Positions 1 to 5,999 are shown, counted from the stretch's first letter. The stretch is 7,516 nt of DNA from Bacteroidales bacterium UBA714 (GCA_002298075.1 DBLW01000202.1:1-7516), one strand, 5' to 3'. The notes: generated from the sequence alone by a model not told the origin. Program-made: numbers and translations.

Positions 1-380
1 ACAGGGAGGAGCAGCTGGAGAATGGCGAGACACGCGTTGTGCTTGGAATTCCGGCACCGCTTGCTCCTGTGAAGGTTGCCGTGCTCCCTCTTATAAAGAA
101 AGACGGTCTTCCTGAGCTTGCCCAGCAGATTATGGATGACCTCAAGTATGACTATAACTGCCAGTATGACGAGAAGGATTCGATAGGAAAGAGATACCGC
201 CGTCAGGATGCCATAGGAACGCCTTTCTGCGTTACCGTTGACCATGATTCTCTCAATGACCATTGCGTGACTGTACGTCATCGTGACTCGATGCAGCAGG
301 AGCGTGTCAAGATAGAGGAACTGCATGCTATCATAGGCAGGGAGGTAAATCTCAGCAATATACTCAAGAAACTCAAGTAA
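1..380 (+). CDS. glyS: Glycyl-tRNA synthetase, C-terminal part (5' end outside window)
   Basis: This is the end of a class II, homodimeric-type glycine--tRNA ligase, the cytoplasmic enzyme that charges tRNA-Gly. The frame is open from the window edge (first whole codon at 3), so about 125 C-terminal residues are visible and roughly three quarters of the protein lies upstream. What is seen is the anticodon-binding domain. A segment rich in Pro, Ala and Val (GIPAPLAPVKVAVLPL) opens it, followed by YDEKDSIGKRYRRQDAIGTP, FCVTVDHD and VTVRHRDSMQQERV. The DE-x-SIGKRYRRQD-x-IGTP block is characteristic of bacterial and eukaryotic-type alpha2 GlyRS and separates it from the two-subunit alpha2beta2 GlyQ/GlyS enzyme. 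The C-terminus is intact and ends NILKKLK. The next gene starts 11 bases after the stop, so co-transcription is likely. The GTG codon at 39 is internal and not a start. Confidence 0.95.
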   Translation, partial: REEQLENGETRVVLGIPAPLAPVKVAVLPLIKKDGLPELAQQIMDDLKYDYNCQYDEKDSIGKRYRRQDAIGTPFCVTVDHDSLNDHCVTVRHRDSMQQERVKIEELHAIIGREVNLSNILKKLK

Positions 381-391
381 AATTCAGAATT

Positions 392-895
392 ATGAGACTG
401 ATGTCAATCGTAGCAGCTTCAATGATGGCTGCGTCACTGCTGTCGCCGAGTGTGGCTATGGCCGAAATTCCTGCACAGGGAATTTTCTCTAAAAAGACCT
501 CAACTGCCACAAGCAACGGTAAGGCTGCCGGTGTGGCATTGAAGTCTCTTTATACCCAGTATAAGGCAGACGGCAAGCTCAATATGCAGAATGTCGGCAA
601 CATTGTCAATCTTGCGACACTTGCCAATAACCTCAAGGATCTTAAGGGCCAGAGTGACAAGTCTGCATTCTACAAGGATTTCGCTTCTGGTCTTGTCACC
701 GGTTCAGGCAATCTGGTGAACGACTCTAATTCAGGAGCTGTAATGGGCGGCCTTGCCGGTCTTGTGAACAATGTTGACCTTTCCGGTATACAAGACGCCA
801 TTTCAGGCGATCAGGGCAATGGAGCAGGTGAAATAAAGAATGCTTCAGAGATTGCAAGTTCTGTCAGCGGAATCCTGAACATGTTCAAGAAATAG
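392..895 (+). CDS. Small exported protein of unknown function
   Basis: I do not recognise this 167-residue protein. It opens with a clear Sec signal peptide: a short basic start (MRLM), a hydrophobic alanine-rich core, and a likely signal peptidase I site after AMA at residues 22-24. There is no cysteine at the cleavage point, so it is not a lipoprotein but a soluble periplasmic or secreted protein. The mature part (about 143 residues) is rich in Asn, Gly, Ser and Ala and has no cysteine. It has two amphipathic-looking stretches, around residues 45-85 (VALKSLYTQYKADGKLN, then NIVNLATLANNLKDLKG) and 90-130, and it ends in a hydrophobic helix with a Lys-Lys terminus. The start ATG is the first in frame after the glyS stop and begins the signal peptide directly; no strong ribosome binding site is seen, as is common in Bacteroidota. 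It probably shares the glyS transcript, which ends at the hairpin downstream. Confidence 0.8.
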   Translation: MRLMSIVAASMMAASLLSPSVAMAEIPAQGIFSKKTSTATSNGKAAGVALKSLYTQYKADGKLNMQNVGNIVNLATLANNLKDLKGQSDKSAFYKDFASGLVTGSGNLVNDSNSGAVMGGLAGLVNNVDLSGIQDAISGDQGNGAGEIKNASEIASSVSGILNMFKK

Positions 896-927
896 GCTGT
901 CCTGCCTCAGGCTGTTTGGCCGAAATC

Positions 928-966
928 AAAAAGGCACCGTATCCGTTTCCGGATATGGTGCTTTTT
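928..966. terminator. Bidirectional intrinsic terminator between converging genes
   Basis: A run of five A (928-932) leads into a 12-bp stem (934-945 with 950-961, one G-T wobble, one bulged G at 933), a 4-base loop TTTC, and a run of five T (962-966). It has the A-stem-loop-T form that works in both directions. It lies 33 bases after the stop of the exported-protein gene on plus and 27 bases after the stop of the XRE regulator on minus, so it can end both transcripts. Confidence 0.85.
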
Positions 967-992
967 GGGATCTCAATGAGTCAATGCCTGTT

Positions 993-1214
993 TCAGTCTT
1001 CGGAGACAATGTCCGGTGAATATTCAAGTATGTCCCCCGGCTGGCATTCCAAAGCTCTGCACAGGGCATCCAAGGTGGAAAAGCGCACTGCCCGGGCCTT
1101 GCCGGTTTTCAGTATCGAGAGATTCACAGCTGAAATACCGACTTTTTCCGCCAGTTCCCCCAGAGACATTTTTCTGCGGGCAAGCATTACGTCAACATTT
1201 ACGATGATTGCCAT
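993..1214 (-). CDS. XRE-family helix-turn-helix regulator, YozG/HTH_26 type
   Basis: A 73-residue Cro/C1-type DNA-binding protein consisting almost only of its helix-turn-helix domain. The start NVDVMLARRKMSLGELAEKV holds the first helix and the beginning of the HTH. The recognition region is GISAVNLSILKTGKARAVRFSTL (residues 26-48), followed by DALCRALECQPGDILEY. The NLSILKTGKA and CQPGDILEY motifs are typical of the small YozG-like group, whose genes usually sit beside a DUF2975 membrane protein gene; no such gene is here. Its ATG shares one base with the TGA of the flotillin gene (TGATG), so it is probably translationally coupled to flotillin and is the third gene of the nfeD-flotillin operon. 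AGGA lies 3 bases before the ATG, a short spacing. Its target is unknown; autoregulation of the operon is an inference. The gene ends just before the bidirectional terminator. Confidence 0.88.
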   Translation of the reverse strand: MAIIVNVDVMLARRKMSLGELAEKVGISAVNLSILKTGKARAVRFSTLDALCRALECQPGDILEYSPDIVSED

Positions 1215-2644
1215 CAGTCCTGTTTTTCGGTTTCACTTGCAGTCTGGTCATCCGGCTTGACGTCTTTTCCTTTCAGATAGCCTGGAAGGCTCATTCCTGC
1301 CATATTGAAAAGCTCTTCGAGAGGAGGAACCGATTTCATCATTCCGGAAATGAAATTGGATGTTGCGGTCTTTCCGTCTGCCTGGGCATTCCCGTCCCAG
1401 ACTGTCACCTTGTCTATCTTTATTCCTTTCACAGCTTCAACCTGTGTCTTGACAAGTTCCGGGAGCTTGTCCGCGATGAGCATAAGTACGGCTTTCTGAG
1501 GATCACCGGCTGCGGCATCCACGAGCTTGTTGAAGCCTTCCGCCTGCTTGGACAGGATTTCAAGGATACCTTTGGCCTGTGCGTCCATCTTGGCGAATAT
1601 GGCGTCTGCTTCTCCCTGTGCGAGCCTGCGGACTTTCTCCGCTTCTGCCTCGGCATCTATGATAGCCTTCTCTTTTTCTATCTGTGCGGGTACCACCACA
1701 TTTGCCTGCTGGGTAGCCTTTTCACGTTCCGCACGTGCAATTTCAGCGTCACGCTCGGACTTGTAGGCCTCTTCGAGAGCCTTGGCTGCCTGGACTTTCT
1801 CGGCGGCAATGGCTACTCTTGCGGATTCGGCCTCTTTTTCGCGTCTTTTCGCATCGGACGCGGCAATGGCTATCTTTGAGTTGTTCTCGCCTTCTACGGC
1901 CTTTGCATTGGCGTCTGCAGTGCTGATACGGGTGTCACGGAGGGTCTCGGCTATACGGATATCCTTGTCCCTGTCTGCTTCAGCCTTTCCTATCTCACCG
2001 AAACGGTTCTGTTCAGCAACGCTCTTCTTGGCGTCGTTTATGGCCTTGGCTGCCGCTTCCTTTCCGAGAGCCTCGATATATCCGGACTCGTCCCTGATGT
2101 CCGTCACATTGACATTGATAAGCTTAAGGCCTATCTTGCGCAGTTCTGCCTCGACATTCATGCTCACATTTGCGAGGAACTTGTCCCTGTCGGAATTTAT
2201 TTCCTCGATGTCCATTGTCGCGATTACGAGCCTGAGCTGTCCGAAGAGGATATCTGTGGCGATGTTCTGTATGTTTTCAATCGTCAGCCCGAGGAGACGT
2301 TCCGCCGCGTTTGTCATATTGTCCGGTTCCGTGGATATTCCGACTGTGAACCGGCAAGGCACATCTACACGGATGTTCTGTTTGCTGAGGGCATTTGTCA
2401 GGTTGCATTCGATTGATATCGGCTTGAGGTCAAGGAACGCATAGCTCTGGAATACAGGCCATATGAATGCGGCGCCTCCGTGGATGCATCTTGCGGAAGA
2501 TACTCCTCCCTGCTTGTTCTTTCCGGTCTTTCCGTAGATTACCAGTATCTTGTCAGAAGGACAGCGCTTGTAGCGCCTTAGGATTGCCGCCAGTGTGACT
2601 ATAAGCACGAATACGGCAATGACGATGATGTAAAGTGGTTGCAT
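1214..2644 (-). CDS. floT: Flotillin family protein (SPFH/band 7 membrane scaffold, FloT/YuaG-like)
   Basis: A 476-residue flotillin, an inner-membrane-anchored scaffold that oligomerises and organises membrane microdomains. Residues 4-22 form one hydrophobic N-terminal anchor, followed by basic RRYKR. The SPFH domain spans about residues 28-190, with DKILVIYGKTG, a Cys-containing ARCIHGGAAFIWPVFQ segment as in FloT, and the conserved ending GLKLINVNVTDIRDESGYI. Residues 190-345 are a long Ala/Glu/Lys-rich flotillin coiled coil with repeated EAE and AEA patterns. The C-terminal part (350-460) carries the oligomerisation region, then a polar acidic tail. Length and domain order fit FloT/YuaG (about 500 residues) rather than the shorter FloA, stomatin or HflK. 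The preceding NfeD-like gene ends 7 bases upstream, the pairing known from yuaF-yuaG in Bacillus, and an XRE regulator gene overlaps its stop. The start is the first Met, directly before the membrane anchor. Confidence 0.95.
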   Translation of the reverse strand: MQPLYIIVIAVFVLIVTLAAILRRYKRCPSDKILVIYGKTGKNKQGGVSSARCIHGGAAFIWPVFQSYAFLDLKPISIECNLTNALSKQNIRVDVPCRFTVGISTEPDNMTNAAERLLGLTIENIQNIATDILFGQLRLVIATMDIEEINSDRDKFLANVSMNVEAELRKIGLKLINVNVTDIRDESGYIEALGKEAAAKAINDAKKSVAEQNRFGEIGKAEADRDKDIRIAETLRDTRISTADANAKAVEGENNSKIAIAASDAKRREKEAESARVAIAAEKVQAAKALEEAYKSERDAEIARAEREKATQQANVVVPAQIEKEKAIIDAEAEAEKVRRLAQGEADAIFAKMDAQAKGILEILSKQAEGFNKLVDAAAGDPQKAVLMLIADKLPELVKTQVEAVKGIKIDKVTVWDGNAQADGKTATSNFISGMMKSVPPLEELFNMAGMSLPGYLKGKDVKPDDQTASETEKQD

Positions 2645-2651
2645 AAGCCTG

Positions 2652-3242
2652 TTAGATTATAAATGAGTTTATTTCTTCCACGAGCAGGGTTGAGGCATCC
2701 AGCACTTCAGAAACTTTTATGGATGCTCCTGTCTTAAGGTCGGCGTCCGAATCGGTCACGGCATCGTATTCCCTTACAGAGCCGTTTATCGTTATCTGTA
2801 CTTTGCCGGTGCCTTTCCTTTCCGAAGGAATCGTCAGATATACTTTCCCCTGACATCCGGGAGCACTTTTGTAAATGTCTATGTTGCCGCTTTGCTGCAT
2901 CTTGGCCAGCCATTTGAACATGTACATCACAGCAGCAACGAGCAATGCCCCTACTGCGAATGCAATAACCATCAGGAGCGCTTTTGAAGCAATGTTCTCT
3001 TTGAGAAGAATAGCAGTCCAGCTCATTCCGAGAAGGAAATTCACAAGATTGCGGAAGGTGTAGAGATTCATTGACACGTCCGTTTCGAAAGAACCGTCTG
3101 ATATTTCGAAGTCGGTGTCAACGTCGCTGTCAATTCCTATGAAGGTAAGGACAGTCTCGATAATGAAAATCAAAGATGTAGCTATGGCGATGCACCATAG
3201 TATCTTCATGAACAGGTCAAGTGAGGTCCACCATTCTGCCAT
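2652..3242 (-). CDS. NfeD-like membrane protein with C-terminal OB fold, flotillin partner (YuaF/YqiJ-like)
   Basis: A 196-residue integral membrane protein. Hydrophobic segments lie at about residues 12-36, 62-80 and 86-112. An acidic loop (SDVDTDFEISDGSFETD, about 39-55) lies between the first and second. The C-terminal 75 residues form a soluble beta-rich domain (GCQGKVYLTIPSERKGTGKV, then ITINGSVREYDAVTDSD, and GASIKVSEVLDASTLLVEEI), the pattern of an NfeD-type OB fold. There is no N-terminal ClpP-like protease domain, so this is the short NfeD class. In this class the protein is encoded beside a flotillin and is thought to help place or stabilise it in the membrane. It is the first gene of the operon: the flotillin ATG follows 7 bases after its stop, and a consensus promoter lies about 29 bases before its ATG. 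No strong Shine-Dalgarno sequence is seen. Confidence 0.88.
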   Translation of the reverse strand: MAEWWTSLDLFMKILWCIAIATSLIFIIETVLTFIGIDSDVDTDFEISDGSFETDVSMNLYTFRNLVNFLLGMSWTAILLKENIASKALLMVIAFAVGALLVAAVMYMFKWLAKMQQSGNIDIYKSAPGCQGKVYLTIPSERKGTGKVQITINGSVREYDAVTDSDADLKTGASIKVSEVLDASTLLVEEINSFII

Positions 3243-3270
3243 ATTTGCATAAGTTTTAATGTTACTTCTG

Positions 3271-3300
3271 CAAATATAAGGTTTATTTAATGATAAACAA
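3271..3300 (-). promoter_or_regulatory. Bacteroidota housekeeping promoter for the nfeD-flotillin-XRE operon
   Basis: Read on the minus strand, TTG (3300-3298), 19 bases, then TATATTTG (3278-3271). This exactly matches the -7 element TAnnTTTG and has correct spacing for the Bacteroidota primary sigma factor; only the -33 element is shortened (TTG rather than TTTG). Transcription would start near 3264-3267, giving a leader of about 20-25 bases before the ATG at 3242. The surroundings are very AT-rich. Confidence 0.75.
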
Positions 3301-3313
3301 TAAATTTAATATT

Positions 3314-3334
3314 AAAAACGATATAATTTTATCG
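3314..3334 (-). terminator. Weak intrinsic terminator after the sigma/anti-sigma operon
   Basis: On the minus strand, 8 bases after the stop of the barrel-containing gene, CGATA and TATCG (3334-3330 and 3323-3319) pair around a 6-base loop and are followed at once by TTTTT (3318-3314). The stem has only five pairs and is AT-rich, so termination may be partial. If it leaks, transcripts would run on into the nfeD operon, whose promoter begins 14 bases further on. Confidence 0.5.
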
Positions 3335-3342
3335 AAATTATG

Positions 3343-4572
3343 TCAAAAAGAAAACCTGGCTCCGATTCCGAGGCTGAAATTGACCGGTCTTGCTTTATAG
3401 ACGTTCTCCACATCGCTTCCGTTTTTGAAATGCCAGCTTGCACCGGGCTCAATGTAAATGCCGGCTGTCCTTGTGATGTCATATTGGAAGCCGGCCTTGG
3501 CCGATGCTGACCATTGGAGCTGCTTTTCCTTTATGCAGGCAGTTTGATGCGGACCTGCGTTTCCGTTGTATATGTATTCGGAATTTGATTTACCTGCTAT
3601 GCATTTTTCTGCCATGGCTTCCAATGACGCATAGGCACGCATATGTTTGCCTGTCCAGAAGTCATAATTTATGTTGACGGGGATTCCGATATAATGGAGG
3701 TTCTGTGTGGTGCGGCAGTAGTATTCGTCGCTTCCGCTTGTCTGCCTTGAGTGCAGCCATGACCATACGATTCCGCTTCCTATGCTCCATCTGTCCGAAA
3801 AATACCACCTGAATGTTACTCCGGCCTTGACCGGCTGAAAATACTTGGTGTCAGTATTTACTTCCCTCGTTCTGTTGAACATCCTTATGTCTGCGGCAGG
3901 ATTGGTGCCGAATGATGTTATTTCAGCATAATCAGAGCCAGCTGAAATGGCGTTTCCGTAGCCGGATGCGGTCTCATTGCTTCCAGGTGTCCCCGATACC
4001 GATATGCTGAGACTGAAACGTGATTTTTCGGCTTTTTCCAAAGGAAGGCTGCTGTAATCCGGGACAAGAGTGAGGTCACATTCACTGTCTTCCGGCATGC
4101 TTTCCACTTTGTAGTTGTTCCTGTTTTCTTTTATTTCATCGTTTTCCGGCGCATTTGCACACGGATGCGTATTTGTGCACGGCTCCGGATTGGTGTGTTC
4201 TTTCGGACTGTCTGTAATTGCATGCATAATTGCGTTGATGTTTGTGACAGAAGGATACGGCTCACTGATTGCTCCATGGCTTGTTTCTGGCCCGTTTTCT
4301 TCAATAGCTTCGGGAATGTCCGTTACGGCCATAAGGTTTTGGGGCTGTAGAGCTTTCTCCGGGTCGGTAAGGAGCATTATTCCGGTCGCGGATATGGCGA
4401 TTACGGCAGCAGCAATTCCCGCATATCTGAAATAGGGGAAACGTGTCTTTTTCACGAAGTGAGAAGGTATGATTCCGTCCTGGCCGCAGAGGTATGCCCA
4501 CAGGTTTTCCGGGACAGTCTCCTGGAATGAGTCCATCTTGTCCTTGAATTGTTTTGTCCAGTCGTTTTTCAT
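3343..4572 (-). CDS. Dma-type dual membrane-spanning anti-sigma factor (N-terminal anti-sigma segment, membrane helix, C-terminal beta-barrel)
   Basis: A 409-residue protein with an unusual layout. Residues 1-45 are hydrophilic and would be cytoplasmic, with WTKQFKDKMDSFQETVPENL, the kind of short helix that opens such proteins. One membrane helix follows at about 50-68 (YAGIAAAVIAISATGIMLL) after basic and aromatic residues KKTRFPYFRY. Residues 70-183 are low-complexity, rich in Pro, Glu, Asn, Thr and Ser, and probably disordered in the periplasm. From about 184 to the end, amphipathic strands alternate (SRFSLSISVSG, VKAGVTFRWYFSDRWSIGSG, YIGIPVNINYDF, QWSASAKAGFQYDI, AGIYIEPGASWHF, VNFSLGIGARFSF), and the terminal Phe is a typical barrel-assembly signal. 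The gene starts 3 bases after the stop of an ECF sigma gene. Known family: the Dma proteins of Bacteroides thetaiotaomicron, which bind their sigma factor in the cytoplasm and anchor a barrel in the outer membrane. A generic database label would be porin or outer membrane beta-barrel protein, which misses the N-terminus. Function here is inferred. Confidence 0.85.
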   Translation of the reverse strand: MKNDWTKQFKDKMDSFQETVPENLWAYLCGQDGIIPSHFVKKTRFPYFRYAGIAAAVIAISATGIMLLTDPEKALQPQNLMAVTDIPEAIEENGPETSHGAISEPYPSVTNINAIMHAITDSPKEHTNPEPCTNTHPCANAPENDEIKENRNNYKVESMPEDSECDLTLVPDYSSLPLEKAEKSRFSLSISVSGTPGSNETASGYGNAISAGSDYAEITSFGTNPAADIRMFNRTREVNTDTKYFQPVKAGVTFRWYFSDRWSIGSGIVWSWLHSRQTSGSDEYYCRTTQNLHYIGIPVNINYDFWTGKHMRAYASLEAMAEKCIAGKSNSEYIYNGNAGPHQTACIKEKQLQWSASAKAGFQYDITRTAGIYIEPGASWHFKNGSDVENVYKARPVNFSLGIGARFSF

Positions 4573-4575
4573 GCC

Positions 4576-5136
4576 TTAATGATTTTTTCTGTATTCTGTT
4601 ATCTGTCTGGCCAGAAGAGACTTTGCCCTGTGTAGCTGTGATGCGGAAGAGTTTTCTTTTATGCCGAGTATCCGTGATATTTCCTGATGGCTCTTCTCTT
4701 CAAATACAAAGAGGTTGAAGACTGTCCTGTAGCCCGGAGGAAGTTTTTTTATCATGTCTTGGATGACGTAAGGAGGTATGTCTGACATGTCGGGAAAATC
4801 CGGTTCTTGGGTATGGTCCGGGACAGGAGTATTGTCATCGAGGGTGACAGTGCCTTTATTTGCCGCTTCTTTCAGGTGTTTCAGTGCCGCATTGGTCACT
4901 ATCCTGCCCATCCATGCCTTCAGTGAGCCTTCTCCCCGGAATTCAAAAGACCTTATGCCTGAGAATATCCTGATGAAACTCTCCTGCATAAGATCCTTGA
5001 TGTCTTCTTCCGAGTCAATATAACGGGAACAGACTGCCGTAAGATACCCGGCGTATTGGTCATACAGGGCTTTCATTGCGGCAGGGTCGCGTTCGCTGAC
5101 TTGTTTTGCCAGTTTCTGTTCCGCTTTGGCTGTCAT
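4576..5136 (-). CDS. ECF-type RNA polymerase sigma factor (Das-like partner of the Dma protein)
   Basis: A 186-residue extracytoplasmic-function sigma factor. The sigma-70 region 2 spans about residues 8-92: it begins AEQKLAKQVSERDPAAMKALYDQY, has the core-polymerase-binding motif DLMQESFIRIF (48-58), and carries the promoter -10-recognising stretch SLKAWMGRIVTNAALKHLKE (71-90). An acidic, proline-rich linker (about 100-121, VPDHTQEPDFPDMSDIPP) leads to region 4 (about 122-183), with KLPPGYRTVFNLFVFEEKSH and a helix-turn-helix at SHQEISRILGIKENSSASQL followed by HRAKSLL. No region 1.1, 1.2 or 3 is present, as usual for ECF factors. Its ATG follows the stop of the NigD-like gene with no gap (TAAATG), and the anti-sigma gene begins 3 bases after its own stop, so the three are surely one operon. 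It likely activates its own operon when the barrel-containing anti-sigma protein releases it. Confidence 0.95.
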   Translation of the reverse strand: MTAKAEQKLAKQVSERDPAAMKALYDQYAGYLTAVCSRYIDSEEDIKDLMQESFIRIFSGIRSFEFRGEGSLKAWMGRIVTNAALKHLKEAANKGTVTLDDNTPVPDHTQEPDFPDMSDIPPYVIQDMIKKLPPGYRTVFNLFVFEEKSHQEISRILGIKENSSASQLHRAKSLLARQITEYRKNH

Positions 5137-5841
5137 TTACATGTCTTTGCGCGTGCAGTAGTCGAATTTTGTGCTTTTCATTCCGCTGAATGACATCCAT
5201 TTGAGAGTAAGCTTGACGGTTTCTCCACCGGTATCCGGGAGGTCTTTCAGGCTGAATGCCACTATGCCGTTTCCGCGCTGTCCGTTTACGTCTCCGAATG
5301 CGTTGTGCCTGAATTCAACTTCGTAAGGATCGTCCGGGTTTCCTCCCGTCAGGAGATTCACCTCGTGGCTTGTGTTTCTGTTGCCCCAGACGGTCATGAA
5401 GTTTAGTGTTATGTAGCCGTCTTCCACAACTGTCATCCAGTTGTTCATTATTTCAACAGGGTCCTTGCCGTAGAGCTTGTCATTTTCCGCTCCCATGTCA
5501 GCCTTTGGCTGCTTTGTGAGCAAGCTGTCAAGCCAGTTTATCTTTACGGCTCCTTCATATTTGTCCTTGTCAGCATCTTGCGGCATGTCGGTGTAATTGA
5601 AGTTTACGAATGCCCTTACTTCCTTGTCGCCGTACGGGAGTTTGCTGGTTCCTACAGGAAGAAGAGCTGTCTTGTCGTCAAGCTGAAGGTAGAATGCCTT
5701 GTCGTCAATAGGCTTAACCGTTACGATGGCATTCGGGTATAAAATGCTGTAGTCAGGCGTGTCATGCCTGTCGCATGACTGGAAAAAGGGCAATGAAAGC
5801 ATTGCAGCCGTCGCAATGACGAAAGTTTTTGCTGTTTTCAT
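5137..5841 (-). CDS. NigD-like lipoprotein
   Basis: A 234-residue predicted lipoprotein of the NigD family of Bacteroidota. With the start at 5841 it opens MKTAKTFVIATAAMLSLPFF and then QSC, a compact signal peptide with the lipid-modified Cys at residue 23. In-frame ATGs at 5877 and 5928 would add 12 or 29 residues in front, making the signal peptide atypical, so 5841 is preferred; the inverted repeat at 5886-5916 then falls upstream of the gene. The first half (about 36-110) fits the N-terminal OB-like domain (AIVTVKPIDDKAFYLQLDDK, then LLPVG and VRAFVNFNYTD). The second half is the beta-sandwich domain with the family marker VEFRHNAFGDVNGQRG (175-190) and IVAFSLKDLP. In B. thetaiotaomicron the level of a NigD protein controlled by a Dma/Das pair affects outer-membrane vesicle release; its molecular activity is unknown. 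It is the first gene of the operon and touches the sigma gene. Confidence 0.85.
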   Translation of the reverse strand: MKTAKTFVIATAAMLSLPFFQSCDRHDTPDYSILYPNAIVTVKPIDDKAFYLQLDDKTALLPVGTSKLPYGDKEVRAFVNFNYTDMPQDADKDKYEGAVKINWLDSLLTKQPKADMGAENDKLYGKDPVEIMNNWMTVVEDGYITLNFMTVWGNRNTSHEVNLLTGGNPDDPYEVEFRHNAFGDVNGQRGNGIVAFSLKDLPDTGGETVKLTLKWMSFSGMKSTKFDYCTRKDM

Positions 5842-5885
5842 GTTCTGTAGCGTATTGGATTTTACTTTGTGTTCCATCTTTTTGA

Positions 5886-5916
5886 GGAAATTCCATAATA
5901 TAAATCCGGAATTTCC
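5886..5916. repeat. Perfect 9-bp inverted repeat in front of the NigD-like operon
   Basis: GGAAATTCC (5886-5894) and GGAATTTCC (5908-5916) are exact reverse complements separated by 13 AT-rich bases. Each arm is also palindromic except for its centre base, so this can be read as two nearly identical binding sites 22 bp apart centre to centre, about two helical turns on the same face. It lies 45 bases before the chosen start of the NigD-like gene. It is not followed by a T run on the minus strand, which argues against a terminator. An operator, or a promoter part for the ECF factor (ECF -35 elements often contain GGAA), is possible; neither is proven. Confidence 0.55.
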
Positions 5917-5976
5917 GTAATCTTGCATCAGAACTGCAAAAAAATCATTCGCTTCGCGCAGCTTTCTCCCGTCTCA

Positions 5977-5999
5977 GCAATTCAAACAAGTTTGATTGC
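5977..5999 (-). terminator. Inverted repeat just after the ThiL-like gene, possible transcript end
   Basis: Minus strand: GCAATCAAAC, TT, GTTTGAATTGC. The arms pair over about nine positions with one bulged A and a loop of about six bases. It starts 8 bases after the stop of the ThiL-like gene, where a 3'-end hairpin is expected. No T run follows directly; the nearest T7 (minus strand 5944-5938) is over 30 bases on, after a small CGC-GAA-GCG hairpin. It could mark an RNA 3' end, but it is not a classic intrinsic terminator. Confidence 0.35.

Noticed and set aside
39..380. A 113-residue protein starting at GTG 39
   Set aside because: The same frame is open to the window edge and continues glycyl-tRNA synthetase sequence upstream of the GTG.
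916..1260. 114-codon plus frame across the terminator and the XRE gene
   Set aside because: It runs through the bidirectional terminator hairpin and is antisense to a clearly recognisable HTH protein.
1208..1879. 223-codon open frame on plus, opposite the flotillin gene
   Set aside because: It lies entirely antisense to the strongly conserved flotillin and its translation is Phe/Cys/Leu-rich, as expected from the complement of Glu/Lys/Ala-rich coiled-coil codons.
1782..2444. 220-codon open frame on plus, opposite flotillin
   Set aside because: Ser/Ala/Phe-rich antisense shadow of the SPFH and coiled-coil codons; no promoter or family resemblance.
5842..5928. N-terminal extension of the NigD-like protein from ATG 5928 or 5877
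   Set aside because: Either start places 12 or more residues before a normal lipoprotein signal peptide, and the 5928 start would put the inverted repeat inside the coding region. The 5877 start cannot be fully excluded.
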